DNA of 64,000 nt from Sphingobacteriales bacterium (GTDB lineage: Bacteria; Bacteroidota; Bacteroidia; AKYH767-A; OLB10), in contig JAJTFW010000002.1 in the NCBI GenBank assembly GCA_021299095.1, positions 61,503-125,502 of the forward strand, written 5' to 3'. Each line of letters opens with the position of its first letter. Position 1 is the first letter of the stretch. A program made the translations under genes and the position numbers. The notes beneath the pieces were generated by a model. That model searched no databases. It saw nothing but the letters and a program-made list of their open reading frames with translations, and was not told the origin of the DNA. Below are positions 8,031 through 20,905 of the stretch, in pieces.

Positions 8031-10496
8031 ATGAGATACACCTTCGCCATTCTGTTTCTACTCCTGGTCGCTCCCTTTGCCTGGGGCCAAACCAACCTTA
8101 GCGGAAAGATTACCAATCCCGAACGCAAAACCATAGCTGGAGCCTATTTGACGGTTCGTGGATTCAACCTGGAGCGCTCTACGACGAGCGCTTCAGACGG
8201 CAGCTTCCAGTTTTTGGGCTTACCCCAAGGACAACCATTCGAAATTGCTGTCACTGCGGATGGCTACCAGCACTTCAAGCGGAAACTCAGCAGCAATACA
8301 GCGGCCAGTCTTCAAATCACTCTGTTTCCGTTGAGTCCTATTAGTCTGCGCGAGGTTCCAGTCGCGGCCACAAGAACAGGCGAAAAATCGGGCATGGCAC
8401 GTACCCTGGTAGACAAGAAAGATCTCGAAGCACTCAATACCGGACAAGACCTTCCCTATCTCTTAGCGCTCACCCCCTCTGCGGTGGTGACTTCCGACGC
8501 TGGTAACGGTATCGGATATACGGGAATTCGAATAAGAGGGAGTGATCCAACACGCATCAATGTCACTGTGAACGGCATCCCGCTCAACGATGCGGAATCG
8601 CAATTGGTGTATTGGGTCAATATGCCCGATTTCGCCAGCTCTGTGGAGAACATCGAAGTGACACGCGGAGCCGGATCGAGCACAAATGGAGCCGGGGCTT
8701 TTGGTGCATCGGTGAACATCCTCACCCAGGATCTGCGCAATGATTCGTATGCCACACTCACCACAGGAGCGGGATCTTTCAATACACTTCGCAACAACGT
8801 CGGCTTCGGTACAGGATTGCTTGCGAACAAGTTCATTGTTGAGGGTCGTCTTTCCCGCATCATTTCGGACGGGTTTATAGACAGGGCAAGCTCCGACCTG
8901 AAATCATTTTACATGACAGGCCAATACCGCGGAAAAAAAAGCACGCTTCGCGCCAACATCTTCTCAGGGCGCGAAAACACCTACCAAAGTTGGTACGGGG
9001 TTCCGGAAAGCCGTATCAATAACGATGTGCAAGGCATGTTGGACTACAGCCTCAGAAACGGACTTACGGATACTGAAACAGCAAACCTGCTAAACAGTGG
9101 ACTCAGCTATAACTACTACACCTACGAAAACCAAGTAGATAATTACGGACAGGACCATTATCAATTGCACTACAGCCGGGAATTACCGAACAACCACATC
9201 CTGCAAATCGCCTTGCATGCCACCAAAGGCGGCGGGTATTACGAAGAATATAAATCAGACCAGGACCTGGATAGCTACGGCATCGCACCAGTCATCGTCG
9301 GTTCGGACACACTCAACGAGAGCGACCTCATCCGCAGGCGCTGGCTGGATAATTGGTTTTATGGCACAACATTCTCTATTCGTGGAAGGATTCGCGAAAA
9401 ACTTAATTATACATGGGGAGGAGCTGTCAATCGCTACGACGGCGACCACTTTGGAGAAATCACATGGGCACGAATTGCAGGCAATTCGGAAACCGGCCAA
9501 CGCTATTACGACAACAATGCCGTAAAGGACGATTACAACACCTACCTGAAAGGCGAATATAAGTTGCGAGAAACCGTATTGTTGTACAGCGACATCCAAT
9601 ACCGTCGGGTGGACTATCGCTTCACCGGGCCAGATGAAGATGGTACACCCGCACCACAAAATGACCAACTCAACTTCATCAATCCCAAAGCCGGTGTTAC
9701 ATGGGACGTAAACGACAAACTACGCACCTATGCATCATTCGCAATTGCGAGGAAAGAACCCAACCGCAACGATTATACGGAAACAACTACCAGATCGCGT
9801 CCCAGACCGGAAACGCTTCGCGACTGGGAAGCAGGCCTTCAGTATAAAGACTACCGCTGGACGGGAGGCATAAACGTGTATTACATGGACTATATCGACC
9901 AACTGGTGCTGACCGGACAGGTCAACGACGTAGGTTCCTATACACGAACTAACATCGACAAAAGCTACCGAACTGGAATCGAATTGGAAGGGGGATGGAA
10001 AATCTCGAAGAAAATCTCGCTAAGCGGCAATGCTACGTTCAGCGACAACCGCATCCGAGAGTACACAGAATTCACCGATGCCTACGACGCGGACTTTAAT
10101 TACATCGGTCAAAAAGGTATCGCCTATACCAATTCCCAAATCGCCTTTTCCCCCGCAATTACCTCGACCCTCCAGCTCAGTTTCACCCCAAGCCAGACTA
10201 CCGAATGCAGACTAATCGGAAGGTATGTTGGGGAGCAATTCATGGACAACACTGGAAGTACGAATAGCGTAATGCCTGCTTTTTCGGTTCTTGACCTGCG
10301 TGCATCCTGGACACCGGAAATCAAAGGACTCAAATCCCTTCGCTGCGAACTGCTGATAAACAACCTCTTGGATGCTGTGTATGTGTCAAACGGATACACA
10401 TTCGGTTACAATGTCGGCTCTCAACGCATACGTGAAAACTTCTTTTACCCGCAGGCTGGATTGAATTTCATGGCCCAACTCAGCTTGGCCTTCTAA
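8031..10496 (+). CDS. TonB-dependent receptor (predicted thiamine/thiamine precursor uptake)
   Basis: 821 aa; CarboxypepD_reg-like N-terminus, plug (GYTGIRIRGSDPTRINVTVNGIPLNDAE), beta-barrel C-terminus; 40 nt downstream of the TPP riboswitch. Confidence 0.9.
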   Translation: MRYTFAILFLLLVAPFAWGQTNLSGKITNPERKTIAGAYLTVRGFNLERSTTSASDGSFQFLGLPQGQPFEIAVTADGYQHFKRKLSSNTAASLQITLFPLSPISLREVPVAATRTGEKSGMARTLVDKKDLEALNTGQDLPYLLALTPSAVVTSDAGNGIGYTGIRIRGSDPTRINVTVNGIPLNDAESQLVYWVNMPDFASSVENIEVTRGAGSSTNGAGAFGASVNILTQDLRNDSYATLTTGAGSFNTLRNNVGFGTGLLANKFIVEGRLSRIISDGFIDRASSDLKSFYMTGQYRGKKSTLRANIFSGRENTYQSWYGVPESRINNDVQGMLDYSLRNGLTDTETANLLNSGLSYNYYTYENQVDNYGQDHYQLHYSRELPNNHILQIALHATKGGGYYEEYKSDQDLDSYGIAPVIVGSDTLNESDLIRRRWLDNWFYGTTFSIRGRIREKLNYTWGGAVNRYDGDHFGEITWARIAGNSETGQRYYDNNAVKDDYNTYLKGEYKLRETVLLYSDIQYRRVDYRFTGPDEDGTPAPQNDQLNFINPKAGVTWDVNDKLRTYASFAIARKEPNRNDYTETTTRSRPRPETLRDWEAGLQYKDYRWTGGINVYYMDYIDQLVLTGQVNDVGSYTRTNIDKSYRTGIELEGGWKISKKISLSGNATFSDNRIREYTEFTDAYDADFNYIGQKGIAYTNSQIAFSPAITSTLQLSFTPSQTTECRLIGRYVGEQFMDNTGSTNSVMPAFSVLDLRASWTPEIKGLKSLRCELLINNLLDAVYVSNGYTFGYNVGSQRIRENFFYPQAGLNFMAQLSLAF

Positions 10497-10523
10497 CCTT
10501 TGATATTCACCGATGGCAACTGA

Positions 10524-12878
<2,355 letters not shown>

Positions 12879-12895
12879 CAACCAACAACTCAATT

Positions 12896-12926
12896 AAAAA
12901 AGGTGACTCCAATGGGTCACCTTTTT
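12896..12926. terminator. Bidirectional hairpin terminator between katG and rsmA
   Basis: aaaaaaggtgac-tccaatgg-gtcaccttttt; A-tract and U-tract flank the stem on both strands. Confidence 0.8.
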
Positions 12927-12932
12927 CATTTT

Positions 12933-13724
12933 TCATAGGCGAGATTGAGGAACCAATACCAAAGTCAATTCGACAAACTGCTGCCAGGTCAAAGCCTCGG
13001 CGCGTAAATCCAGATACGGCACCGCACGATAATCAGCGGGCAACATCGGCTTGAGCGCATTACGCAGGGTCTTGCGGCGTTGACTGAAGCCCTGTTTTAC
13101 TACCCTTTTGAAATCCACTTCATTACACTCCAAATGAACACGCGCATTTCGTTTCATCCGCAACACTCCAGACTTAACGCGGGGAGGTGGTTCAAAGACA
13201 TGCTCGGGAACCGTAAATAAATATTCGATGTCATACCAAGGCTGCAGCAAAACACTTAAGATTCCGTAATCCCGGTTGCCTGGACCAGAAGCAATGCGTT
13301 CGGCAACTTCCTTCTGGAACATTCCGACAACGACTGGAATCCTGTCACGTAATTCAAGGACACGAAATAAAATTTGGGTGGAGATGTTATAAGGGAAATT
13401 TCCAATGAGTGCGAAGGGCGCGGGGATTATGTTGGTGAGATCCGTACGCAGGAAATCCGCATTAATCAGGTTAGGTACTAATTCAGGATAATGAGTCTTT
13501 AAATGCGCTACGGACTCATCGTCTACTTCTATGGCCCAAAGCTCAATTCCGGGACGAGCCAACATATACTTCGTCAGCACACCGGTTCCGGGCCCTAGCT
13601 CAAGCACATGAGACACATCATCTTCAAGTAGCAATGCATCGGCGATATCTTCTGCAATCCGCTCATCACGCAGGAAATGTTGACCCAGGTGCTTTTTCGC
13701 CCTGACCGGCGACCTGGAATTCAT
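12933..13724 (-). CDS. rsmA: 16S rRNA (adenine1518-N6/adenine1519-N6)-dimethyltransferase
   Basis: KKHLGQHFLRDERIAEDIADAL, LELGPGTGVLTKYML, IGNFPYNISTQILFRVL. Confidence 0.95.
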   Translation of the reverse strand: MNSRSPVRAKKHLGQHFLRDERIAEDIADALLLEDDVSHVLELGPGTGVLTKYMLARPGIELWAIEVDDESVAHLKTHYPELVPNLINADFLRTDLTNIIPAPFALIGNFPYNISTQILFRVLELRDRIPVVVGMFQKEVAERIASGPGNRDYGILSVLLQPWYDIEYLFTVPEHVFEPPPRVKSGVLRMKRNARVHLECNEVDFKRVVKQGFSQRRKTLRNALKPMLPADYRAVPYLDLRAEALTWQQFVELTLVLVPQSRL

Positions 13725-14023
13725 CGCACAACCTCCAGAAGCGTACGAAAGGCCACGAATTTGCCACCAAAATGCTTCATGGTGTCTGCCTGCAAAGCTG
13801 GAGCAAACTCATCACGGTAGCGCTCATAGGTATCCATATCGCTGCATGTATATTGCACAGCATAGGTCAATCCACCTTCCTCTTCCGCAAGGACTCTGCA
13901 CAACCGATAATCCAAAAACATTCCGGTTTGCATTACATCAGGAATATGAACATCCTGCATCCATGCTAGCCATCGTTCGGCTACATCCGTGTCCACATTC
14001 AGCGTTACATTGTAAATGATCAT
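13721..14023 (-). CDS. DUF4286 family protein
   Basis: 100 aa; MIIYNVTLNVDTDVAERWLAWMQDVHIPDVMQTGMFLDYRLCRVL pattern. Confidence 0.75.
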   Translation of the reverse strand: MIIYNVTLNVDTDVAERWLAWMQDVHIPDVMQTGMFLDYRLCRVLAEEEGGLTYAVQYTCSDMDTYERYRDEFAPALQADTMKHFGGKFVAFRTLLEVVR

Positions 14024-14039
14024 TGGCTGTGTATACTTA

Positions 14040-15860
14040 TCAATTCATCTTATCGCCACGCAATTGTCTGAATCGCTTTCGGGCATCAACAGCATATAAA
14101 CTACCCGGATACTTGGTCAGTAATTGCTCATACAGGCCTCGGGCCTTTTCCTTATCACCCAATCGCAGCTCGACTAGTTCGGCCCAGTAAAACAAGGCAT
14201 CATCCGCGAGAATATCGTCGGGATATTCCTCCGTTACGCGCTGAAACAAGGCAGCGGCAGCGAGGTACTCACCTCGCGCCCTGAGTATGCCAGCCTTTTT
14301 GAAAAGCACTTCATCCATCAGTGTATGCTTGGAGAAATACTCCTGCATACTATCGAGCGTCATGAGCGCCAGACTGTCTGCATTTTGAAAATCGAGCAGA
14401 TCGGCACGCGCATACATCAATAAGGCATCCGCTGTGGTATCCATATTGGTATTGTCGGTGATCAACAAGGCAAGCGATAGTGCATCGTTGCTGATGAGCT
14501 GACTCGTAGCCGCCTTGAGCACGTTGAGTTGATCCTTTGCCCAATCAAACTCACCAAGAAAATACGACAACCGTGCATTCCTGAATTTCGCTTCACGCCC
14601 CAACGCGTCGTTTTTAAAATCCTTGTCGACCTGACCATACAAAAGTGCTGCATCCCACACATCGCCGGAGAAAACATGAATGTCTGCCAGTTCAAGTTTG
14701 CATTCGGCCTTGAACTGAGGTCTCACATTCGGCAAATCAATGGTCTCATTTAGCATTGCAATGGCTGAGTCAGACTGGTATAGAAAAAACGCCTTGAGGT
14801 GGGCATAGGAGCGCATCAATGGAGCTGTGGCAGCCTGCCGGCCAAGTTCATCCAGTGCCGCCCTGTAATCCATCTCCAATTTGAACAGATCGGCTGTTGA
14901 ATATGCAGCGGTAGTAAGCCGTTCGTTGGCAACCTGCAGAAGCTCCATCCGAGCCGTAAGGTAGTTTGCGCCGTTGCGCCCTAACTCAACAACGAACCGA
15001 TAACAGTTCTCGGCCATTAGAAAGTCTCCATTGCTCTGGCAGGTTTTTCCGAGTTCAACCAGCCTTGAACCCTCTTCATTTAACCGGCGATCGAGGGCTT
15101 TCGCCTGGATGAAAGCCGACTCGAAATCCTTTTCCTGAAGAAATAACCAATACAGCAACTCGCTGTAAATAAACTGACCCTGATCCTTTTGGATTTTGCG
15201 CAATAGGGACTGCCGAATCAAATCATTGAGGCTGCCGTTGAGATCATTGGCCAGTTTGTTCTGTAAAATACTCTGGACATTGGCCAGATAGCCGGGATTG
15301 GTTTCCAGCACTCCCACATATTCATTGATCATTTCCGGAAACTGCCCAAGACGACCGTATACATCGGCAAGCTCGAAGGAGAATGCGTAAGAACCTTTCA
15401 TCAAGCGTCGGCCAGCCAAATAGGTCTCTTTGACCTCCTCATACATCTGCCTGCGCATGAAAGCAGATGCCAACAAGTTCACCGGATTTACATCGGGCTT
15501 GAGCTCACGGATCAGATCCTGATATACTTTGGACGCCTTTTCGGGTTCGCCACGTTCGAGGAAGAGGTCACCTAAATCCACACGGAAATTCGGATCCTGA
15601 GGAATTCGCTTTTGTTGCTTACGGATAAGCTTCTCTGCCCGGTCGAATTCCTGCAATTTGAGTAAGCAACTCAGGTAGTTGGGATAGGCCCCTACCGGAT
15701 CCTGGTCGTAGGCTTTTTCATAATACACAACCGCCTTGTCGAACTCACCAGTACTGAAGTATTGATTGGCTAATTCGGAATTGCTTTGACCAGGCTGCGC
15801 AAAAGCAAAGTCTGTCAGGCAGACCAGAAAAGCAACGCTAAGAATCCAACGTAAATTCAT
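14040..15860 (-). CDS. Tetratricopeptide repeat protein (secreted/periplasmic)
   Basis: 606 aa; signal peptide and repeated TPR-like motifs (FDKAVVYYEKAYDQDPVGAYPNYLSCLLK...). ATGA overlap with the upstream serS. Confidence 0.8.
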   Translation of the reverse strand: MNLRWILSVAFLVCLTDFAFAQPGQSNSELANQYFSTGEFDKAVVYYEKAYDQDPVGAYPNYLSCLLKLQEFDRAEKLIRKQQKRIPQDPNFRVDLGDLFLERGEPEKASKVYQDLIRELKPDVNPVNLLASAFMRRQMYEEVKETYLAGRRLMKGSYAFSFELADVYGRLGQFPEMINEYVGVLETNPGYLANVQSILQNKLANDLNGSLNDLIRQSLLRKIQKDQGQFIYSELLYWLFLQEKDFESAFIQAKALDRRLNEEGSRLVELGKTCQSNGDFLMAENCYRFVVELGRNGANYLTARMELLQVANERLTTAAYSTADLFKLEMDYRAALDELGRQAATAPLMRSYAHLKAFFLYQSDSAIAMLNETIDLPNVRPQFKAECKLELADIHVFSGDVWDAALLYGQVDKDFKNDALGREAKFRNARLSYFLGEFDWAKDQLNVLKAATSQLISNDALSLALLITDNTNMDTTADALLMYARADLLDFQNADSLALMTLDSMQEYFSKHTLMDEVLFKKAGILRARGEYLAAAALFQRVTEEYPDDILADDALFYWAELVELRLGDKEKARGLYEQLLTKYPGSLYAVDARKRFRQLRGDKMN

Positions 15861-17131
15861 CGGATATGGGTGAAGCCGGTATAAGGTACCAAAACAGGAG
15901 GAATCCGGATTCCATCGGGTCCCTGGTTGTTCTCAAGCATGGCCGCTACGATACGCGGTAACGCGAGGGCAGAGCCATTTAGTGTGTGCGCCAGTGCAGG
16001 CTTGTTGTTTCCTTCCCGATAGCGCAAACGGAGGCGATTGGCCTGGAAATTTTCGAAATTGGATACGGAACTCACTTCAAGCCAACGCTGCTGGGCACCG
16101 CTCCAAACTTCCATGTCGTAGGTGAGTGCGGATGCAAAACTCATATCTCCTCCACAAAGTTTCAGCGTACGAAATGGAAGTTCGAGCATTTTGAGCAGGC
16201 CTACAACGTAATTTCTCATCTCCTCCAAAACAGCGTAGCTTGTATCGGGATGCACAACCTGCACGATCTCAACTTTATCGAACTGGTGGAGTCGGTTCAA
16301 ACCACGGACATGGGCACCGTACGAACCGGCTTCACGCCGGAAACAGGGTGTGTAGGCTGTATATCGCACCGGTAATTCGTCTGACTTCAAGATGGTATCC
16401 CTAAAGATGTTGGTGACCGGAACTTCAGCAGTTGGAATCAGATACAGATCATCGCCAGTCACATGGTACATCTGACCTTCTTTGTCTGGCAATTGCCCGG
16501 TGCCAAAACCCGAATCGGCATTGACCAAAATCGGTGGTTGTACTTCATAGTAACCTGCATGTGTGGCCTGATCCAAAAAGAAATTGATGAGCGCACGTTG
16601 CAACTTGGCGCCCTGTCCTTTATACACCGGAAATCCGGCACCGGTCAACTTATTACCCAGCTCAAAGTCGATCAGATCGTACTTTGCGGCCAAGTCCCAG
16701 TGTGGCAATGCATCACCGGACAACTCAGGCTTGTGGGTCTCATCCAGAAATACCACTTCGTTATCATCGGCTGTCTTTCCATGCGGAACCTGAGGAGAGG
16801 GTAAATTGGGTAGGCGCAGAAGAATATCCTGGATTTTTCCTTCCAGTTCAGCTTGCTGCTCCTCCAGCGTCCGGGCTGTTTCCTTAATGGCGGCGCTTCG
16901 GTTTTTAAGGTCGTCAGCCTCTGCCTTCTTCCCCGCTTTGAATAATTCGCCGATTTGTTTTGCCAGGGTGTTTTGTTCTGCTAAAAGTGCTTCGGATTCT
17001 GTCTGTACACGACGTTTTTCCGCATCGGCTGCCAGCACCTCATCTACTACTGATGAGGCATCCAGATTTTTTACGGCTAGACGTGAAACCACATCGTCAC
17101 GGTGTTCGCGTATGTAGGCTATTGGGATCAT
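15857..17131 (-). CDS. serS: Serine-tRNA ligase
   Basis: MIPIAYIREHRDDVVSRLAVKN...; class II motifs FRREAGSYGAHVRGLNRLHQFDKVE and NGSALALPRIVAAMLENNQ. Confidence 0.96.
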   Translation of the reverse strand: MIPIAYIREHRDDVVSRLAVKNLDASSVVDEVLAADAEKRRVQTESEALLAEQNTLAKQIGELFKAGKKAEADDLKNRSAAIKETARTLEEQQAELEGKIQDILLRLPNLPSPQVPHGKTADDNEVVFLDETHKPELSGDALPHWDLAAKYDLIDFELGNKLTGAGFPVYKGQGAKLQRALINFFLDQATHAGYYEVQPPILVNADSGFGTGQLPDKEGQMYHVTGDDLYLIPTAEVPVTNIFRDTILKSDELPVRYTAYTPCFRREAGSYGAHVRGLNRLHQFDKVEIVQVVHPDTSYAVLEEMRNYVVGLLKMLELPFRTLKLCGGDMSFASALTYDMEVWSGAQQRWLEVSSVSNFENFQANRLRLRYREGNNKPALAHTLNGSALALPRIVAAMLENNQGPDGIRIPPVLVPYTGFTHIR

Positions 17132-17203
17132 AATTTGCTTTGCTAAACAAAAGTAGGGCATTTGCGAGGGGAGCTGCATGTCCATCGTGCTATTTTTACA
17201 CCG

Positions 17204-17992
17204 GTGAAAACAGCCTTATCCGATTCCATTGATTTCCTGAAACCATTGAGCGCAGCGGCTCCCGCCATTGGTCTCATTATGGGGACCGGATTGCACAGGC
17301 TGGCGGATGCCATAACAATTCGGCACGCTGTTGACTATGCCGACATCCCCCATTTCCCCATCAGCACGGTGGAATCGCATACAGGTCGCTTACTTTTCGG
17401 AACGATTGAAGGCCGGGAAGTAATTGCTATGCAGGGGCGTTTTCATGGTTATGAAGGTTATTCGGAAGAGCAAATCGCCTATCCCGTATCCGTACTGCAT
17501 GGATTGGGGGCGAACGTCCTACTGATTTCCAATGCAGCCGGGGCACTCAATCCGGATTTCGAAAAGGGTCGGCTGATGCTCCTTGGCGGGCTGATTTCTT
17601 TGCAGGACAAGGCATTTATAGCGGACTTGGCATCGTCAACAGAGCACCTGTTTGATGACACCCTGTGCGAACGGTTTCGAACCGTTGCCAAGCAGGAACA
17701 AATTCCTATCCACGAGGGTGTTTACGTGGCAGTCCAAGGCCCCATGCTTGAAACCAGAGCAGAATACAGATACCTGATCCGCGTTGGCTGCGATGCTGTA
17801 GGCATGAGCACAGCTCCCGAAGCACGGAGGGCCAAGGCCTTGAACATGGCATGCCTGGCTGTATCGGTACTGACCGACAGCTGCGATCCCGACCACCTGG
17901 AACCGGTTACACTCGAAGAAATCATTGCAGTAGCCGGGCAAGCTGACCGAACCTTGTCCGACCTATTCACCAAACTCATCGCATCATGTTGA
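17204..17992 (+). CDS. Purine-nucleoside phosphorylase
   Basis: GLIMGTGLHRLAD, MQGRFHGYEGYSEEQIAYPVSVLHGLGANVLLISNAAGALNP, VGMSTAPEARRAKALNMACLAVSVLTD. Start uncertain; GTG at 17204 preferred over TTG at 17162. Confidence 0.9.
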   Translation: MKTALSDSIDFLKPLSAAAPAIGLIMGTGLHRLADAITIRHAVDYADIPHFPISTVESHTGRLLFGTIEGREVIAMQGRFHGYEGYSEEQIAYPVSVLHGLGANVLLISNAAGALNPDFEKGRLMLLGGLISLQDKAFIADLASSTEHLFDDTLCERFRTVAKQEQIPIHEGVYVAVQGPMLETRAEYRYLIRVGCDAVGMSTAPEARRAKALNMACLAVSVLTDSCDPDHLEPVTLEEIIAVAGQADRTLSDLFTKLIASC

Positions 17993-18444
17993 AGGAATAC
18001 CTTTCCTCCTGCCATCTGTTCATTTTTCAGGGCCTGGTGCAAGATGATGGTTCATTCGGATTCCCGACTCCGGAACCCGGAAGATTACCTGAATTCCCCG
18101 AAGGACTGATCACTTCGGAAATCAGACTTAAACCCGAACGTCAAGAGGAGCAGATAGAAGATGCGTTCCGGAAGGCATTTGATGCTGGAAAACGTAAAGT
18201 TGGCGGCCTATTTTCTATCCCGAACGGCCTGGAAACCAAACACCTTGAAGAAGCATTTTTGTCGCTTAGAATTCTGGATGTGTGCATCGGACCGGATCAG
18301 CAGGGAGGAATTTATTTTCTTGGAATGAACGCTTTTGCCACTGAACATTTTCCGAACGAATGGCAGGAGGCCCGTGTCGCCAAGCTGCACATACGGCGCC
18401 TGGGTGACCACAAAAAAATCTTGTATCGTCTACCTGCACTCTGA
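17986..18444 (+). CDS. Hypothetical protein
   Basis: 152 aa intact ORF overlapping the PNP stop by 7 nt; no family recognised. Confidence 0.65.
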   Translation: MLKEYLSSCHLFIFQGLVQDDGSFGFPTPEPGRLPEFPEGLITSEIRLKPERQEEQIEDAFRKAFDAGKRKVGGLFSIPNGLETKHLEEAFLSLRILDVCIGPDQQGGIYFLGMNAFATEHFPNEWQEARVAKLHIRRLGDHKKILYRLPAL

Positions 18445-18502
18445 AAAGCGTGGGGAATACACCGAAAAACGATTCCTTTGCAGCCCTAAACCCAACTAGG
18501 TT

Positions 18503-19726
18503 ATGCTTGAGCTACTGAAGCGATTTGAAGATAAAAAACCGGAAATTGTCTTCGAGTGGAATGATCCGCTCAGTGAAGCCCGGGGATGGATCGTCATCAA
18601 TTCGCTGCGCGGAGGCGCGGCAGGTGGTGGTACGCGTATGCGCAAAGGTCTCGACCGACGGGAAGTTGAATCGCTTGCTAAAACCATGGAGATCAAGTTT
18701 ACGGTTGCGGGCCCGGCCATTGGTGGTGCGAAATCCGGAATCGATTTTGACCCGAGCGACCCCAGAAAGACCGAAGTGCTGGAGCGCTGGTTTGCAGCCG
18801 CACTACCCCTCCTCAAGCAATACTACGGGACCGGCGGGGACCTTTTTGTTGATGAAATCCATGAGGTAATTCCCATTACTGCAGGACTAGGCTTGCTGCA
18901 TCCTCAAGAAGGCGTGGTGAACGGGCACTTCCGAAGCACCGGTGAAGACCGTGAACAACGTATCCGTAAACTTCGGGATGGTGTCAGTCTGGTTGTGGAC
19001 GACCCCCGTTTTGTACCCCATGCAACCATGTACCGAGTGGCCGATATGATTACAGGATACGGAGTTGCCGAATCGGTGATTCACTATTACCGTCATCACA
19101 ATCAGCATGTGGAGGGAAAACGGGTACTGGTTCAGGGATGGGGAAATGTAGGAGCAGCTGCAGGATATTACCTCTCGCAGGCGGGAGCAAAGGTGGTGGG
19201 TATCCAGGATAAATCCGGTGGAGTGGTACGACACGATGGATTTAGCCACGACGAGGTCAGTAGACTGTTCGTTTCAAGAACAGCTCGCATGTTTGATGGA
19301 TTCCAGATGGATCCGGATATCAATGTTAACTTTTGGAAGCAACAGGCCGACATCTTCATTCCGGCAGCCGCATCCCGCCTGGTACAAAGCGACCAGATGG
19401 AACAGCTCATTAATAACGGATTGAATGTGGTCGGTTGTGGTGCAAATGTCCCCTTTGCTGATGAAGCGATTTTCTTTGGACCTATTGCACAACTAACCGA
19501 CAAGCACCTTGCCCTCATCCCCGATTTTGTATCAAACTGCGGAATGGCCAGGGTATTCGCATACCTGATGGGTAATCCCGAGCGAAGTGATGCTGAAGCC
19601 ATTTTTCGCGACGTGGCCGAAACTATTAGCAAGGCAATGGATACCATTATGGAAGACGGAGTATTAAGCACGGGCCTTACAGCCACCGCATACAAAAAGG
19701 CACTCGGCCAGTTGCAACTATCCTGA
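18503..19726 (+). CDS. Glu/Leu/Phe/Val dehydrogenase family protein
   Basis: 407 aa; RGGAAGGGTRMRKG, GGAKSGIDFDP, VLVQGWGNVGAAAGYYLSQAGAKVVGI. Confidence 0.88.
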   Translation: MLELLKRFEDKKPEIVFEWNDPLSEARGWIVINSLRGGAAGGGTRMRKGLDRREVESLAKTMEIKFTVAGPAIGGAKSGIDFDPSDPRKTEVLERWFAAALPLLKQYYGTGGDLFVDEIHEVIPITAGLGLLHPQEGVVNGHFRSTGEDREQRIRKLRDGVSLVVDDPRFVPHATMYRVADMITGYGVAESVIHYYRHHNQHVEGKRVLVQGWGNVGAAAGYYLSQAGAKVVGIQDKSGGVVRHDGFSHDEVSRLFVSRTARMFDGFQMDPDINVNFWKQQADIFIPAAASRLVQSDQMEQLINNGLNVVGCGANVPFADEAIFFGPIAQLTDKHLALIPDFVSNCGMARVFAYLMGNPERSDAEAIFRDVAETISKAMDTIMEDGVLSTGLTATAYKKALGQLQLS

Positions 19727-19748
19727 ACCAACACCACTTTTCGCCTAC

Positions 19749-20849
19749 ATGAACAATACCTGGATGGACATACTGCTTCTAGACAATAAAATAGAAGCCT
19801 GGTTGCGGTTTGTAGGAATTGTACTTGTGGGTTTCGCGCTTAAAAAGGTGGTTTCTCACCGTGTAGCCGACCTCTTGTATGGTTTTATCCGTCGCCATGT
19901 TCAGGGAGTCAGTGTTTCAGAATTGAGACTCTTGATGCGCAAGCCATTCGGCGTGTTTGTCCTATTGATAAGTCTGTACCTGGCATCGCAGCAAATCCAT
20001 TATCCCACGGCCTGGCACTTGGCTGCCGGGAATGAGTTCGGACTGCGTATGGTTGTATGGAAAATTTTCCAGCTCGGTGTGCTCCTCTCCATCACCTGGG
20101 TCATTACACGTCTGGTCGATTTCCTTGGATTGGTATGGCTGCACCGTGCGCGAATGACAGAATCCATGACCGACGACCAACTGGTGCCGTTCATGAAAGA
20201 GAGTATTAAGCTGGTGGTGATGTTGTTCAGCGCCTTCATCTGCCTGGGCTCCGTGTTTGAAGTCAATGTGGCTTCACTCATTGCAGGATTGGGAATAGGC
20301 GGAATCGCAATTGCACTTGCAGCTAAAGATACGCTGGAGAATCTGCTCGGTTCGTTCACCATCTTTCTAGATAAACCCTTCACACAAGGCGACCTTGTCA
20401 AGGTGGGCCAAGTCACAGGAAGAATCGAAAAAATCGGCTTTAGGAGCACACTGGTACGTACGCTCGAAAAGTCCCTAGTAACAGTACCGAATAAAAAAAT
20501 GATTGATGCTGAGGTTGAGAACATCAGTAAGCGTGAATTCATGCGCAACTCAACACTGCTAATACTTCGTCACGACACCCCCATCAACCTGATCCAGGAA
20601 TTTTGCAGCCGCTTGCATCAACACCTGCTTGAGCAAGACCAGGTCATCGGGGATCCAGCCCCATCCGTACGGCTTGAACGAATTCTGGAACAGGGGCTGG
20701 AAATCCACATTCAGTATTATCTGCGCACCACTGAACCGGACGAATTCAGCGCATGGAGAGCGGCAATCCACCTTCGGACATTGGGTTTGTGCACTGAACT
20801 AGGACTTCGACTCGATAGCAAGACCCAGGATTTCCACCTCCACGGGTAA
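19749..20849 (+). CDS. Mechanosensitive ion channel (MscS) family protein
   Basis: 366 aa; GLGIGGIAIALAAKDTLENLLGSFTIFLDKPFTQGDLVKVGQVTGRIEKIGFRSTLVRTLEKSLVTVPNKKM. Confidence 0.92.
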   Translation: MNNTWMDILLLDNKIEAWLRFVGIVLVGFALKKVVSHRVADLLYGFIRRHVQGVSVSELRLLMRKPFGVFVLLISLYLASQQIHYPTAWHLAAGNEFGLRMVVWKIFQLGVLLSITWVITRLVDFLGLVWLHRARMTESMTDDQLVPFMKESIKLVVMLFSAFICLGSVFEVNVASLIAGLGIGGIAIALAAKDTLENLLGSFTIFLDKPFTQGDLVKVGQVTGRIEKIGFRSTLVRTLEKSLVTVPNKKMIDAEVENISKREFMRNSTLLILRHDTPINLIQEFCSRLHQHLLEQDQVIGDPAPSVRLERILEQGLEIHIQYYLRTTEPDEFSAWRAAIHLRTLGLCTELGLRLDSKTQDFHLHG

Positions 20850-20905
20850 ATCACCCTACATGTACAGGAAATGCACTATCTTGGAGTGATCCAATCCAAT
20901 ACGGC

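Noticed and set aside
19168-19737. 189-aa minus-strand ORF
   Set aside because: Antisense shadow of the Glu/Leu dehydrogenase coding frame; low-complexity Ser-rich translation.
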